Shown here: piece by piece, positions 16,986 to 26,510 of the stretch
Position numbering within the stretch: the first letter of the stretch is position 1
Layout of the letters: each line of letters opens with the position of its first letter
Source of the DNA: CAG-411 sp963643465
GTDB lineage: Bacteria; Bacillota; Clostridia; Lachnospirales; Lachnospiraceae
Direction: 5' to 3'
Assembly (NCBI GenBank): GCA_963643465.1
Contig: CAVIJT010000003.1
Span: 186,001-250,000 of the forward strand
DNA length: 64,000 nucleotides
Position numbers and translations under genes: made by a program
The notes under the pieces: model-generated
What the model saw: only the letters and a program-made list of their open reading frames with translations
Database searches by the model: none
What the model was told of the DNA's origin: nothing

Positions 16986-18539
16986 ATGAGTACGAATAAA
17001 CAAAGTTTCGAAAGAGGAGCAGGTATTTTGCTTCCTATTAGCAGTATTCCATCGAAATATGGAATAGGAACATTCGGAAGAGAAGCATATCGTTTTGTGG
17101 ATTCTTTAGTAGATGCACAACAGACTTATTGGCAGGTGCTTCCTGTGGGACCAACCAGTTTTGGTGATAGTCCATATCAGTCTTTTTCAGCATTTGCTGG
17201 AAATCCTTATTTTATTGATTTGGAATATTTGGTTCAAGAAGGATTATTAACAAAAGATGACATCGAAAGCAAAGACTGGGGAGAGGATCCAGCAGATATT
17301 GCTTATGCGACCATCTTTAACAACCGTTTTGATGTATTAAGAATTGCTTATAATAATAGTAAGCATAAAGACAGTGCAGAGTATGAAGAGTTCTGTGACA
17401 ACAATACATATTGGTTGGACGATTACAGCTTCTATATGGCATTAAAGAATAAGTTCGACAATAAGTCATGGACTGAGTGGGATGAAGACATAAAGTTCCG
17501 TAAAGCTACAGCACTGAAGAAATATCAGAGAGAATTGCAGGATGACATTGATTTTTGGAAATTCTGTCAGTTCAAATTCTTTACACAGTGGATGGAATTA
17601 AAAGAGTATGCAAATGAGAAGGGCATACAGATTATTGGTGATATTCCATTATATGTATCTATGGATAGTTCTGATGTATGGGTACATGGAAGATTATTTG
17701 AATTAGATGAACGCAAGAATCCAATTAACGTTGCTGGTGTACCACCAGACTGTTTCTCTGAGACAGGACAAAGATGGGGAAATCCTCTTTATGATTGGGT
17801 TGCTATGGAGAAAGAAGATTTCTCTTGGTGGCGTGAGAGAATGAAAGCAAACGCTGCTCTTTACGATGTGATTCGAATTGATCACTTTATCGGAGTAGTT
17901 CGTTATTATAGAATTCCAAGTTCTTGCCCAACCGCAATGGAAGGTGCATGGAAGAAGGGACCAGGTAAGAAACTTACAGATGCTATTATCGAGTCTATCG
18001 GTGAGTCAAAGATTATTGCAGAAGATTTGGGTATTGTAGTGCAAAGTGTAAGAGATCTTATGGCAGAGACCGGATGGCCTGGAATGAAGATTATGCAGTT
18101 TGCTTTTGATGGGGTGAATACAAATAGTAATTTGCCGCACACTTATACTAATCATAATATGTTAGTATATGGTGGAACACATGACAATGAGACATTAGTA
18201 GGATTTTTTGAAGGACAGGAAGAGGAAGACTTAGAATACGCATACAAATATCTAAATGTTTCATCAAAAGAAGAGATTCCGGCAGCAGTTATTCGTGCAG
18301 CTTATGCAAGTACAGCAGATGTGGCTATTATGCAGATGCAGGATATTCTTGGATTAGACAATTCTGCTCGTATGAACTTGCCATCTACAGTTGGTCAAAA
18401 CTGGCGTTGGAGATTACTTCCAGGGCAATTTGACGAAGAACGTATTGAGTATTTGAAAGATTTAACTCAGTTGTTTGGTAGAGAATTGGACAAGCCTGAA
18501 GTAGAAGAAGACGAACCGGAAGATGATACAGAGGAATAG
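16986..18539 (+). CDS. malQ: 4-alpha-glucanotransferase (amylomaltase)
   Basis: A 517-aa GH77 enzyme that transfers maltosyl or longer alpha-1,4-glucan segments between maltodextrins, releasing glucose in the cytoplasm. Seen: N-terminal ERGAGILLPISSIPSKYGIGTFG, the substrate region QSFSAFAGNPYFIDLE, nucleophile Asp in YDVIRIDHFIGVVRYY, acid/base Glu in IIAEDLGIV, and GGTHDNETL with the third catalytic Asp. The ATG at 16986 is preferred over an in-frame TTG at 16971 because GGAG lies 9 nt upstream of the ATG. The C-terminal tail is very acidic. It heads the maltodextrin gene cluster and sits 115 bp before malE. Confidence 0.96.
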   Translation: MSTNKQSFERGAGILLPISSIPSKYGIGTFGREAYRFVDSLVDAQQTYWQVLPVGPTSFGDSPYQSFSAFAGNPYFIDLEYLVQEGLLTKDDIESKDWGEDPADIAYATIFNNRFDVLRIAYNNSKHKDSAEYEEFCDNNTYWLDDYSFYMALKNKFDNKSWTEWDEDIKFRKATALKKYQRELQDDIDFWKFCQFKFFTQWMELKEYANEKGIQIIGDIPLYVSMDSSDVWVHGRLFELDERKNPINVAGVPPDCFSETGQRWGNPLYDWVAMEKEDFSWWRERMKANAALYDVIRIDHFIGVVRYYRIPSSCPTAMEGAWKKGPGKKLTDAIIESIGESKIIAEDLGIVVQSVRDLMAETGWPGMKIMQFAFDGVNTNSNLPHTYTNHNMLVYGGTHDNETLVGFFEGQEEEDLEYAYKYLNVSSKEEIPAAVIRAAYASTADVAIMQMQDILGLDNSARMNLPSTVGQNWRWRLLPGQFDEERIEYLKDLTQLFGRELDKPEVEEDEPEDDTEE

Positions 18540-18654
18540 AACTTTGTATTAGAATGGGTTACACATAAAAGAATAGTATGTGGGTTTAATGGATTATAAT
18601 ATACATTGCGTATATTCATAATAAATTATATTTATAAGAAAGAGGTAGAAGGTT

Positions 18655-19983
18655 ATGAAGAAAAGAACAAAAATTGTAGCATTACTTATGGCTATGGTCC
18701 TTGTTATGGGATCTATGACAGCTTGTGGAAGCAGCGATGACAGCAGCAATGATACAAGCAGCAATGACACAAACACAAACACAAATGACAACGCAACTTC
18801 AAATGAGAAAATCAAATTGACAGTATGGGCTCCACAGGAAGACCAGACAGATTACTCTAAAGTTGATTCTAAGTATGGCGATAACTTATTAGAGTATATG
18901 TGTAACGCATTTAAAGATGCACATCCAGAGTGGAATATTGAATTTGAATACAAAGTTTGTGGAGAAGGAGATGCTTACTCAGAATTATCTAAAGATGCAG
19001 CAGCAGGTGGAGACGTATTCATGTATGCTGGAGACCAGTCTGTAGCATTAGTTGAAAATGGAATTGCTAACCAGTTAGTAATCGATGATGCGACAAAGAG
19101 CGCTCATCCTGCAAACGCATTTGACTCAGTAACAGTTGATGGTGCTGTTTATGGTGTTCCTTTCACACCAAATACATGGTTCATGTACTATGACTCAAGC
19201 AAGTTCTCAGAAGAAGAAGTACAGTCATTAGATACAATGATGGCTAAAGATACAGGATGCAAGTACAATTTCTCTATGGATTTAGATAACGGTTGGTATA
19301 ACGCTGGTTTCTTCTATGGTGCTGGATGTAGCATTTACAAAGATGCAGATGGAAACATGGATGAGTCTCAGTGTACATTCAACGATGAGAACGGTTTAGC
19401 AGCAGCTAAGGTTATGTTAAGTCTTGCAAACGACAAGAAGTTCTTATGTGATGATGATAACAATGTAGGTCTTTCTGAATTACAGAATGGTAACTTAGCA
19501 GCATACTGTAGTGGTACATGGAATGCAGCAAAGGTTAAGGAAGCATTAGGAGATAACTATGCAGCAACTGTATTACCTAAGATGAACATCAATGGTGAAG
19601 AAGTTCAGATGAGTTCTATCGGATCATACAAGTATATCGGTGTTAATGCTAATACACAGTATCCAGAGCAGGCTCAGGCTTTAGCTCTTTGGTTAGCTGG
19701 AGAAGAGTGCCAGGCTGATCGTTTTGCAGCTAGAGGAGTAACTCCTACTTTAACATCTTTATCTGAAACTGATGAAGTAAAATCTGATATCGCTTCTACA
19801 GCTTTGATTGCTCAGACAGAGTTTATCGCTGAGACTCCACAGAGCAAGAAGTTCTCAAGCAACTTCTGGACATCTATGGAAGCTCTTGGAAAAGGAATGC
19901 TTAACGGTGAAATCACAGAGAAGAACTTACAGAAACAGTTAGACATGACAGCTGAGAACATCGTTACAGATATTGCTGAATAA
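18655..19983 (+). CDS. malE: Maltodextrin ABC transporter substrate-binding lipoprotein
   Basis: A 442-aa extracytoplasmic solute-binding protein of the MalE type. The N-terminal signal peptide ends in a lipobox (GSMTAC), giving a lipid-anchored receptor, followed by a Ser/Asn/Asp/Thr-rich linker. The mature fold has features of family 1 solute-binding proteins (LTVWAPQEDQ, FMYAGDQSVALVENG, YGVPFTPNTWFMYYDSSKF, MSSIGSYKYIGVNANTQ). It lies directly upstream of the two permease genes, separated by 213 bp containing two stem-loops that may favour high MalE levels. Codon choice is more biased than in its neighbours, as expected for a very abundant protein. Maltodextrin specificity is inferred from malQ, amylase and permease neighbours. 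Confidence 0.92.
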   Translation: MKKRTKIVALLMAMVLVMGSMTACGSSDDSSNDTSSNDTNTNTNDNATSNEKIKLTVWAPQEDQTDYSKVDSKYGDNLLEYMCNAFKDAHPEWNIEFEYKVCGEGDAYSELSKDAAAGGDVFMYAGDQSVALVENGIANQLVIDDATKSAHPANAFDSVTVDGAVYGVPFTPNTWFMYYDSSKFSEEEVQSLDTMMAKDTGCKYNFSMDLDNGWYNAGFFYGAGCSIYKDADGNMDESQCTFNDENGLAAAKVMLSLANDKKFLCDDDNNVGLSELQNGNLAAYCSGTWNAAKVKEALGDNYAATVLPKMNINGEEVQMSSIGSYKYIGVNANTQYPEQAQALALWLAGEECQADRFAARGVTPTLTSLSETDEVKSDIASTALIAQTEFIAETPQSKKFSSNFWTSMEALGKGMLNGEITEKNLQKQLDMTAENIVTDIAE

Positions 19984-20021
19984 TTGTATATAGAACTATT
20001 ATATAGTTTGATTTTGATTGG

Positions 20022-20047
20022 TTTCCCTGCTCGTAAGGGTAGGGAAA
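20022..20047 (+). other. Stem-loop in the malE-malF gap, proximal
   Basis: Arms TTTCCCT and AGGGAAA followed by TCTTTCTG, a weak terminator-like structure 38 bp after the malE stop. Could stabilise malE mRNA or cause partial termination. Confidence 0.5.
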
Positions 20048-20113
20048 TCTTTCTGTGTGAATTGGTTTCGAGCGTATTCTTAAATAGGTACGTGTAGAGA
20101 TACATTGCAAATG

Positions 20114-20166
20114 AGATGTTTCGTCTACACTTAGGCCGGTGATGGTTGAGTATAAACGAAACATCT
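20114..20166 (+). other. Stem-loop in the malE-malF gap, distal
   Basis: Perfect 11-bp arms AGATGTTTCGT and ACGAAACATCT, with a 31-nt loop, just before the malF ribosome-binding site. Probably part of the intercistronic control of transporter stoichiometry. Confidence 0.55.
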
Positions 20167-20196
20167 TATTATTATGAAATAAGGAGGAAACTTAGG

Positions 20197-21576
20197 ATGG
20201 GTAAAGTTCTAAACAAAATTAAGAACGCAAAGTGCTTTGGAATTATCAAAGATGCCTGGGAATATGGTGACTTGGCAACAAGACTTTCGTTTTTAATTCT
20301 TGGAGCAGGTAACTTTGCAAGAAAACAAATTGGAAAAGGTTTGATTTATCTTGCGACAGAACTTGGATTTATTTTCTACATGATCGCATTTGGCGTGACT
20401 GCATTGAGTCACTTTGATGACTTAGGTACAAAGGAGCAGGGGACGGTATTAGACCCTGTAAAAAAGGTTTATGTAACACAAACTGGAGATAACTCTATGT
20501 TGATGTTGCTGGCGTCAACAGTGGCGTTATTTGTTATCGTGTTGTTTGTCATTATGTGGTATAAGAGCGTTAAGAGTGCTTATACATCGCAGTTGACAAA
20601 AGAGCAAGGCGGACATGTGAATACTTTCAAGGATGATATCGCAGATTATTTAGATACAAAGTTACAGTTTACTATGCTAGCTCTTCCAGTGCTTAGTATT
20701 TTAGTATTTAATATTTTGCCATTGGTTTACATGATTTTAATTGCATTTACCAACTTTGATAAAGATCATCAGCCACCTGGAAATTTATTTGACTGGGTTG
20801 GTTTCAAGAACTTTGGTGTTATGCTTAACATGAACGGTAAGATTGGTGGTACATTCTGGCCTGTTTTAGGATGGACATTTGTTTGGGCAATCTTTGCTAC
20901 ATTCTTAAACTATATTTTCGGTATGTTGTTGGCAATTATCATCAACCGTAAGGGAACCAGATTTAAAGCAATGTGGAGAACATTCTTCGTAATTACAATT
21001 GCGATTCCACAGTTCGTATCTTTACTTTTGATGAACCATATGTTAGCAGATAACGGTCCTTTGAATGGTACTTTAATGTCTCTGGGACTGATAGATGCTC
21101 CGATTCTGTTCTTATCAAGTAAGACAGCAGCTCGTATTACCGTTATTATTGTCAACTTGTGGGTAGGTATGCCATATACTATGCTTGTAACTACTGGTAT
21201 TTTGCAGAACATTCCTTCTGACTTGTATGAGGCAGCTAAAGTGGATGGTGCAAATGCAGGAACTATTTTCTGGAAGATTACACTTCCATACATGTTATTC
21301 GTAACTACACCTAAGTTAATTACAGACTTTGTTGGTAACCTTAACAACTTTAACGTAATTTTCTTCTTGTCAACAGGTGGACCAAAGACAAACAAATATT
21401 ATCAAGCTGGTTATACAGACTTGTTGGTAACTTGGTTATATCAGTTGACAACAGCCTCTAAAGATTACTGTTACGCATCTGTAATTGGTATCTTTGTATT
21501 TATTATTTCAGCAGTATTGTCATTGTTGACATATAGAAATACAGCATCATATAAAGACGAGGAGGGATTCTCATAA
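20197..21576 (+). CDS. malF: Maltodextrin ABC transporter permease MalF
   Basis: A 459-aa inner-membrane subunit of the maltodextrin importer. Extra N-terminal membrane segments (about residues 55-80 and 105-130) precede the core ABC permease domain (about 175-450) as in MalF-type subunits. The cytoplasmic EAA loop that docks the ATPase is seen as YEAAKVDGANAGTIFWKITLP. The ATG at 20197 has AAGGAGG 7-8 nt upstream; an upstream in-frame ATG at 20146 has no such site and would fall in the stem-loop. Translation is coupled to malG through a TAATG overlap. No MalK ATPase gene is found in the window. Confidence 0.94.
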   Translation: MGKVLNKIKNAKCFGIIKDAWEYGDLATRLSFLILGAGNFARKQIGKGLIYLATELGFIFYMIAFGVTALSHFDDLGTKEQGTVLDPVKKVYVTQTGDNSMLMLLASTVALFVIVLFVIMWYKSVKSAYTSQLTKEQGGHVNTFKDDIADYLDTKLQFTMLALPVLSILVFNILPLVYMILIAFTNFDKDHQPPGNLFDWVGFKNFGVMLNMNGKIGGTFWPVLGWTFVWAIFATFLNYIFGMLLAIIINRKGTRFKAMWRTFFVITIAIPQFVSLLLMNHMLADNGPLNGTLMSLGLIDAPILFLSSKTAARITVIIVNLWVGMPYTMLVTTGILQNIPSDLYEAAKVDGANAGTIFWKITLPYMLFVTTPKLITDFVGNLNNFNVIFFLSTGGPKTNKYYQAGYTDLLVTWLYQLTTASKDYCYASVIGIFVFIISAVLSLLTYRNTASYKDEEGFS

Positions 21577-22439
21577 TGAATAAGGAAACAAGTTCTATGA
21601 AGCGAAATCGCTTTATTTCGAATACAATTGTTCATGTTATTTTGACCATTATGTCAATTGTTTGGTTATTCCCGGTTGTTTGGATTTTGTTGGAATCCTT
21701 TAATGCAAATCCAGATTCAGGATCTAAGAGTTTCTTTCCAACTGGTTTTTCATTGAATAACTATATTACTTTGATTACTGATACCAAACAGTTCTATTTT
21801 GTAAGATGGTTTGGAAATACATTTTTAGTAGCGATTGGTACATGTTTATTGTCTACTCTTTATGTATTATGTGTATCTTATTCTTTATCAAGATTAAGAT
21901 TTAATTCTAGAAAGACTTTGATGAACGTGGGATTAATTTTGAACATGTTCCCAGGTTTCATGTCAATGATCGCTGTTTACTATATCTTAAAGGGTATTGG
22001 TATCACAGAGTCATTGGTATCATTAGTATTTGTTTACTCGGCGGGGCAGGCATTGAACTACCATATTGCGAAAGGTTTCTTTGATACCATTCCAAGAGCG
22101 GTAGATGAAGCTGCTAGAATTGATGGAGCAACTAGATTCCAGATTTTCTACAAGATTACAATTCCAATGTCTAAACCAATTTTGATTTACACTGTATTAA
22201 CATCATTTATGGCTCCATGGTTAGACTTTATTTTTGCAAAGGTTATCCTTGGAACAAACTACAAGAAGTACACAGTTGCTATTGGTCTTTGGACAATGAT
22301 GCAGAAAGAGTACATTGCAACTTGGTATGGTAGATTTACGGCTGGTGCGGTATTAGTATCTATTCCAATTTCCTTGTTGTTCATCTTCATGCAGAAATAC
22401 TATGTAGAAGGTATGTCAGCAGGTGCCGTAAAGGGTTAA
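21576..22439 (+). CDS. malG: Maltodextrin ABC transporter permease MalG
   Basis: A 287-aa permease with six membrane segments, the second channel subunit of the importer. An N-terminal segment (IVHVILTIMSIVWLFPVVWI) is followed by the periplasmic-type loop and the core domain. The EAA loop is VDEAARIDGATRFQIFYKITIP. The C-terminus (KYYVEGMSAGAVKG) is the classic MalG ending. Its ATG overlaps the malF TAA by one base, so the two subunits are co-translated. A terminator lies about 70 bp downstream. Confidence 0.96.
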   Translation: MNKETSSMKRNRFISNTIVHVILTIMSIVWLFPVVWILLESFNANPDSGSKSFFPTGFSLNNYITLITDTKQFYFVRWFGNTFLVAIGTCLLSTLYVLCVSYSLSRLRFNSRKTLMNVGLILNMFPGFMSMIAVYYILKGIGITESLVSLVFVYSAGQALNYHIAKGFFDTIPRAVDEAARIDGATRFQIFYKITIPMSKPILIYTVLTSFMAPWLDFIFAKVILGTNYKKYTVAIGLWTMMQKEYIATWYGRFTAGAVLVSIPISLLFIFMQKYYVEGMSAGAVKG

Positions 22440-22509
22440 ATCAAGAAATATCAATGTTACTGCTTGTATGGCAGAGTAGTGTTACCGTGAAGCGTAACAT
22501 AATAATAAA

Positions 22510-22547
22510 AGAGGCTGTTGTATGTAGGTATACAACGGCCTCTTTTT
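22510..22547 (+). terminator. Intrinsic terminator after malG
   Basis: Arms GAGGCTGTTGTA and TACAACGGCCTC (one G-U pair) followed by TTTTT. It separates malEFG from the amylase lipoprotein gene, although readthrough is possible. Confidence 0.85.
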
Positions 22548-22587
22548 GTAGCAAAAGCTCGGTAAGTACAATTATGCTTGATTACGG
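22548..22587 (+). repeat. Truncated copy of repeat B
   Basis: GTAGCAAAAGCTCGGTAAGTACAAT and ATGCTTG correspond to the first about 40 bp of the full repeats at 16265 and 26921; the rest is missing. As in the other copies, it begins immediately after a terminator T run. Confidence 0.7.
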
Positions 22588-22603
22588 AAAGGGAGTGCAA
22601 ATT

Positions 22604-24295
22604 ATGAGAAAACTTAGAACAGAAGAAAGGGAGAAAAAAGCAAAGGTTGGTATCTGGAAAAAGATACGTGCGAAACAAGTCTGCAAAAAGTGTGTTGCGG
22701 TAAGTATGGCATTTGTCATGGCAGTTACCTGTGGTTGTGGAAATTCTGAGAAGGATTCCAAAGATGCAGAAGAGCAAAAAAATGAGTATAAATATGCACA
22801 AGAATTGAATGTGATAGATGACAATGTAAGAACCTATTATGAGGTGTTTGTATACTCATTTTATGACAGTGATGGAGATGGAATTGGAGATTTAAATGGT
22901 GTAACAGAGAAGTTAGATTATATTCAAGACATGGGATTTAATGGTATATGGCTTATGCCGATTATGCCATCACCAAGTTATCATAAGTACGATGCAACAG
23001 ATTATTGTGCCATCGATTCTCAGTATGGAACCATTGAGGATTTTCAGAAGTTATTAGAGGAATGTCATAAGAGGGATATTCGAGTAATTATTGATTTTAT
23101 GATTAATCATAGTTCGAATCAGCATACTTGGTTCCAGACAGCATATTCTTATCTTAACAATTTAAAATCAGGAGAAAAGCCTTCTAAGAAAGAGTGTCCA
23201 TATATTGATTATTATCACTTTGTAAAAGAAGATGAAGCAAATAGTAGTTATTATCAAGTAGGAAGCTCCGATTGGTATTATGAGGGTTCTTTTGTGGATA
23301 CTATGCCAGATTTGAATTTGAATTCAAAGAAGGTACGTGGAGAGATTGAAGAGGCAGCAAAGTTTTGGCTAGATATGGGAGTAGATGGTTTCCGATTAGA
23401 CGGGGTAAAATTTTACACAGGTTTAGCAGAAACCAATATCGAAATTCTCACTTGGTTTAATGATTACGTGAAGTCCATTAATGAGGATGCCTATATTGTC
23501 AGTGAAGTTTGGGAAAACTATAATGTTGCTGCAGAATATTTAAAAAGTGGTATAGACAGTACCTTTGATTTTTCATCAGGACAGTCAACCGGAACGATTG
23601 TAAAATATGTAAGACAGAGCAAACAGACAGGAGTAGGACAAAAATTTGCCGATGCGATGATTAACATTGAAGGTATGACTTCTGATGCAAATCCAGAGTC
23701 TACAGTGGCAGAGTTTCTCACGAACCATGATACAGGTCGTATGGCAAATATTTTAGGCGACGAGACAAAAGTAAAGGTTGCTTATGCCATGGAATTGTTG
23801 ATGGCAGGAAATGCCTTTGTGTATTACGGAGAGGAAATTGGATTGACAGGTGCTGGTTCAGATCCAAACTTTAGAGCGCCAATGTATTGGTCAGCTACTG
23901 ATAATACAGGTATTACTGCTGGACCTCCAGAAATGGATAGTTTTGATAATATTTATACTGCTGTAGACGAGCAGCAAAAAGATGAAAATTCTATTTTAAA
24001 CTTTGTAAAACGTTGTATTCGTCTTAGAAATGAGAATCCGGAAATTGCAAGAGGAACAACAGAGAAGATTTCTGAGGTAACAGATGAGAGTATTTGTGCG
24101 ATTACAAGAACTTATGAGGATAGCAAACTTGTATTATTATACAATTTGTCTGAGCAGCAAAAGACGGTTACTGTAAGCAAAGATACTTATGGATATGAAG
24201 AAATTCGTGGTTATGCAAGTACAGATAATACAGAGGTGACTTTGGATGGAGATGTGGTAACATTGCCACCATATTCTTTTGTGATTTTAAAGTAA
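22604..24295 (+). CDS. Lipid-anchored alpha-amylase family protein (GH13)
   Basis: A 563-aa GH13 enzyme displayed on the cell surface. After a basic N-terminus (about 25 residues) comes a hydrophobic stretch ending in VTCGC, a likely lipobox. The catalytic barrel starts near residue 68 (YYEVFVYSFYDSDGDGIGDLNG). Conserved regions: DFMINHSSN (I), GFRLDGVKFY with the Asp nucleophile (II), VSEVWENY with the Glu acid/base (III), and FLTNHDTGR (IV). No starch-binding module is visible. The ATG at 22604 has GGGAG 8-9 nt upstream; the open frame upstream reaches into the repeat and is rejected. Placement after malEFG suggests it trims maltodextrins at the membrane for uptake. Confidence 0.92.
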   Translation: MRKLRTEEREKKAKVGIWKKIRAKQVCKKCVAVSMAFVMAVTCGCGNSEKDSKDAEEQKNEYKYAQELNVIDDNVRTYYEVFVYSFYDSDGDGIGDLNGVTEKLDYIQDMGFNGIWLMPIMPSPSYHKYDATDYCAIDSQYGTIEDFQKLLEECHKRDIRVIIDFMINHSSNQHTWFQTAYSYLNNLKSGEKPSKKECPYIDYYHFVKEDEANSSYYQVGSSDWYYEGSFVDTMPDLNLNSKKVRGEIEEAAKFWLDMGVDGFRLDGVKFYTGLAETNIEILTWFNDYVKSINEDAYIVSEVWENYNVAAEYLKSGIDSTFDFSSGQSTGTIVKYVRQSKQTGVGQKFADAMINIEGMTSDANPESTVAEFLTNHDTGRMANILGDETKVKVAYAMELLMAGNAFVYYGEEIGLTGAGSDPNFRAPMYWSATDNTGITAGPPEMDSFDNIYTAVDEQQKDENSILNFVKRCIRLRNENPEIARGTTEKISEVTDESICAITRTYEDSKLVLLYNLSEQQKTVTVSKDTYGYEEIRGYASTDNTEVTLDGDVVTLPPYSFVILK

Positions 24296-24316
24296 TATGC
24301 AGGAAGGGAAGAAGCA

Positions 24317-24766
24317 TTGAAATTAGTAATACAGAGAGTAACAGAGGCTAGTGTGTCAATTGAAGGCGCATGTGTTGGAAAAATCGGAAAAGGATACATG
24401 GTATTGTTTGGTGCAGGCGCAGGAGATACAAAAGAAATGGCTGATAAGCTATTTGATAAAATGATAAAACTTCGTATCTTTGCAGATGAAAATGGAAAGA
24501 CCAATAAGTCTATTCAAGATGTAGAGGGCGAATTATTGATCGTATCCCAGTTTACATTGTATGCCAATTGCAAAAAGGGAAATCGTCCTAGCTTCTTGGA
24601 TGCTGGAAGTCCGCAAGAGGCGGAGGAATTATATGAATATTTTTTAGAGCTTGCCAGAACCAAATATGGAAGTTGTCAACATGGAGAGTTTGGTGCGGAC
24701 ATGCAAGTTAGTCTGTGTAACGATGGACCATTTACCATTATTTTAGATTCCAAAGAAATTATGTAA
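24317..24766 (+). CDS. dtd: D-aminoacyl-tRNA deacylase
   Basis: A 149-aa proofreading enzyme that removes D-amino acids (and glycine) mischarged on tRNAs. The family signature is clear: MKLVIQRVTEASVSIEG at the N-terminus, SQFTLYANCKKGNRPSF containing the SQFTL motif, and the cross-subunit NDGPFTIILDS containing the Gly-cisPro-like NxGPxT motif near the C-terminus. It uses a TTG start with AGGAAGGG upstream. It begins only 21 bp after the lipoprotein amylase gene, so the two are probably co-transcribed. Confidence 0.96.
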   Translation: MKLVIQRVTEASVSIEGACVGKIGKGYMVLFGAGAGDTKEMADKLFDKMIKLRIFADENGKTNKSIQDVEGELLIVSQFTLYANCKKGNRPSFLDAGSPQEAEELYEYFLELARTKYGSCQHGEFGADMQVSLCNDGPFTIILDSKEIM

Positions 24767-24904
24767 GAATGTGAAAAAATCATTGCTGCAATCAATCGAA
24801 AAATGGTTGTTTGGGTATGTGAAAATGATTTTGACAATAGAACCACAGATTGGTATACTAAGAGAAGCAGTGTGCAATGCACATGGAAGGAAAGGGAGAT
24901 GGCC

Positions 24905-26476
24905 ATGTCTTATACGGCTTTGTATCGAAAATTTCGTCCCACAGAATTTGAGGATGTAAAGGGACAGGAGCACATTGTGCGAACGTTGCGGAATCAAATT
25001 AACGCAGGACGAATTGGACATGCGTTTTTGTTTTGTGGAACAAGAGGAACTGGTAAGACAACAATTGCCAAGATTTTGGCAAAGGCAGTAAACTGTGAGC
25101 ATCCAGTGGATGGAAGTCCATGTAATCAGTGTGCAGTCTGTCAGTCCATCAACAACCAGGCATCTATGAATGTAATCGAGATGGATGCGGCATCCAATAA
25201 TGGTGTAGATAATATTAGAGAAATCGTGGAGGATGTACAGTATTCGCCTACACAGGGAAAATATAAAGTCTATATTATTGATGAGGTGCATATGCTTTCC
25301 ACTGGTGCTTTTAACGCATTGCTAAAGACGTTGGAGGAACCACCGTCTTATGTGATTTTCATTTTGGCTACTACGGAAGCACACAAGATACCGATTACCA
25401 TTTTATCCAGGTGTCAAAGATATGATTTCCGAAGAATTACCATAGATGTTATTGCCGCAAGACTGCATGAATTGCTTGAGAAAGAGCAGGTACAGGCAGA
25501 GGAAAAGGCAGTGCGTTACATTGCAAAAGCTGGAGATGGCTCTATGCGTGATGCTTTGAGTTTATTGGATCGTTGTATTGCTTTCTATCTTGGTGAGGAA
25601 CTTACATACAACAAAGTATTGGAAGTGCTTGGAGCAGTAGATGTAGACATTTTTTCACAGCTATTTTGTTGTGTAGCAAAAGGAAATGTTACTGGATGTA
25701 TGGAGATTCTGGAAGAGTTGGTAGTCCGAGGCAGGGAGCTTGGACAGGTAGTTTCTGATTTTACATGGTATTTGCGTAATCTGTTGTTGGTAAAGACATC
25801 CCAACATGCAGAGGATGTTGTGGATGTATCTACGGAACATTTTGCAGTGATGCAGGAGGAATGTGAGCTGGTTGAAGCAGAGACATTGATGCGTTATATC
25901 CGGGTGATGTCGGAACTTTCCAATCAAATACGGTATGCGTCCCAGAAGAGGGTGTTAATTGAGGTGGCATTGATTAAATTGTGCAAACCTTCCATGGAAA
26001 CCAATTATGATTCTCTTCTTGACCGGGTACGGGTACTGGAAAACAGAATGGAACAGGGCATACCGGTACAGATGGTGGACAATGGAGCCAGTGTTTCACA
26101 AAAAACTATGAGCGAGCCTGTAAAGGAAGAGACAGTAGAGGCGCTGCAAAAGGCGGTTCCGGAAGATTTACAGGAAGTAGCGAAAAACTGGGATCGGATA
26201 TGTGGATTGTTGTCAGGCACATTAAAGGCAATTGTTCGAGAGGCAACCCCTACTGTGGGAGAAGGAAATAGTTTGCTGCTTATATTTGACAGTGAAGTTT
26301 CCTGTGGAATGTTTGAGCGTGAGGGGCATATACAGGAATTGAAAGATGCTATTGAACGTCAAATACAGAAAGAAATTACAGTCAAAGGGAAGTTTGTAGA
26401 TCAACGAACTATGCAACAGGATGCCATGCTTGACTTGACAAAATTAACAAAGATGCCAATTGATTTTGAAGATTAG
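24905..26476 (+). CDS. dnaX: DNA polymerase III subunit gamma/tau
   Basis: A 523-aa clamp-loader ATPase of the replisome. It shows Walker A GTRGTGKT, the zinc-binding cysteines (CEHPVDGSPCNQCAVC), Walker B IIDEVHM, sensor region ILSRCQRYDFRRI, and MRDALSLLDR. The C-terminal third is the variable tau part, with a conserved tail (FVDQRT..). The family start MSYTALYRKFRP sets the ATG at 24905, with AGGGAG 8 nt upstream; an ATG at 24899 would add two residues. The longer upstream frame is not supported. It is followed by ybaB, as in most Firmicutes, but recR is not next. Confidence 0.96.
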   Translation: MSYTALYRKFRPTEFEDVKGQEHIVRTLRNQINAGRIGHAFLFCGTRGTGKTTIAKILAKAVNCEHPVDGSPCNQCAVCQSINNQASMNVIEMDAASNNGVDNIREIVEDVQYSPTQGKYKVYIIDEVHMLSTGAFNALLKTLEEPPSYVIFILATTEAHKIPITILSRCQRYDFRRITIDVIAARLHELLEKEQVQAEEKAVRYIAKAGDGSMRDALSLLDRCIAFYLGEELTYNKVLEVLGAVDVDIFSQLFCCVAKGNVTGCMEILEELVVRGRELGQVVSDFTWYLRNLLLVKTSQHAEDVVDVSTEHFAVMQEECELVEAETLMRYIRVMSELSNQIRYASQKRVLIEVALIKLCKPSMETNYDSLLDRVRVLENRMEQGIPVQMVDNGASVSQKTMSEPVKEETVEALQKAVPEDLQEVAKNWDRICGLLSGTLKAIVREATPTVGEGNSLLLIFDSEVSCGMFEREGHIQELKDAIERQIQKEITVKGKFVDQRTMQQDAMLDLTKLTKMPIDFED

Positions 26477-26510
26477 AAGAAGTATTTAAATATGAAAGGA
26501 GATAATAATA

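Noticed and set aside
24767..24904. Signal recognition particle RNA next to dnaX
   Set aside because: It is near dnaX in Bacillus, but this short gap has no GNRA-type SRP hairpin.
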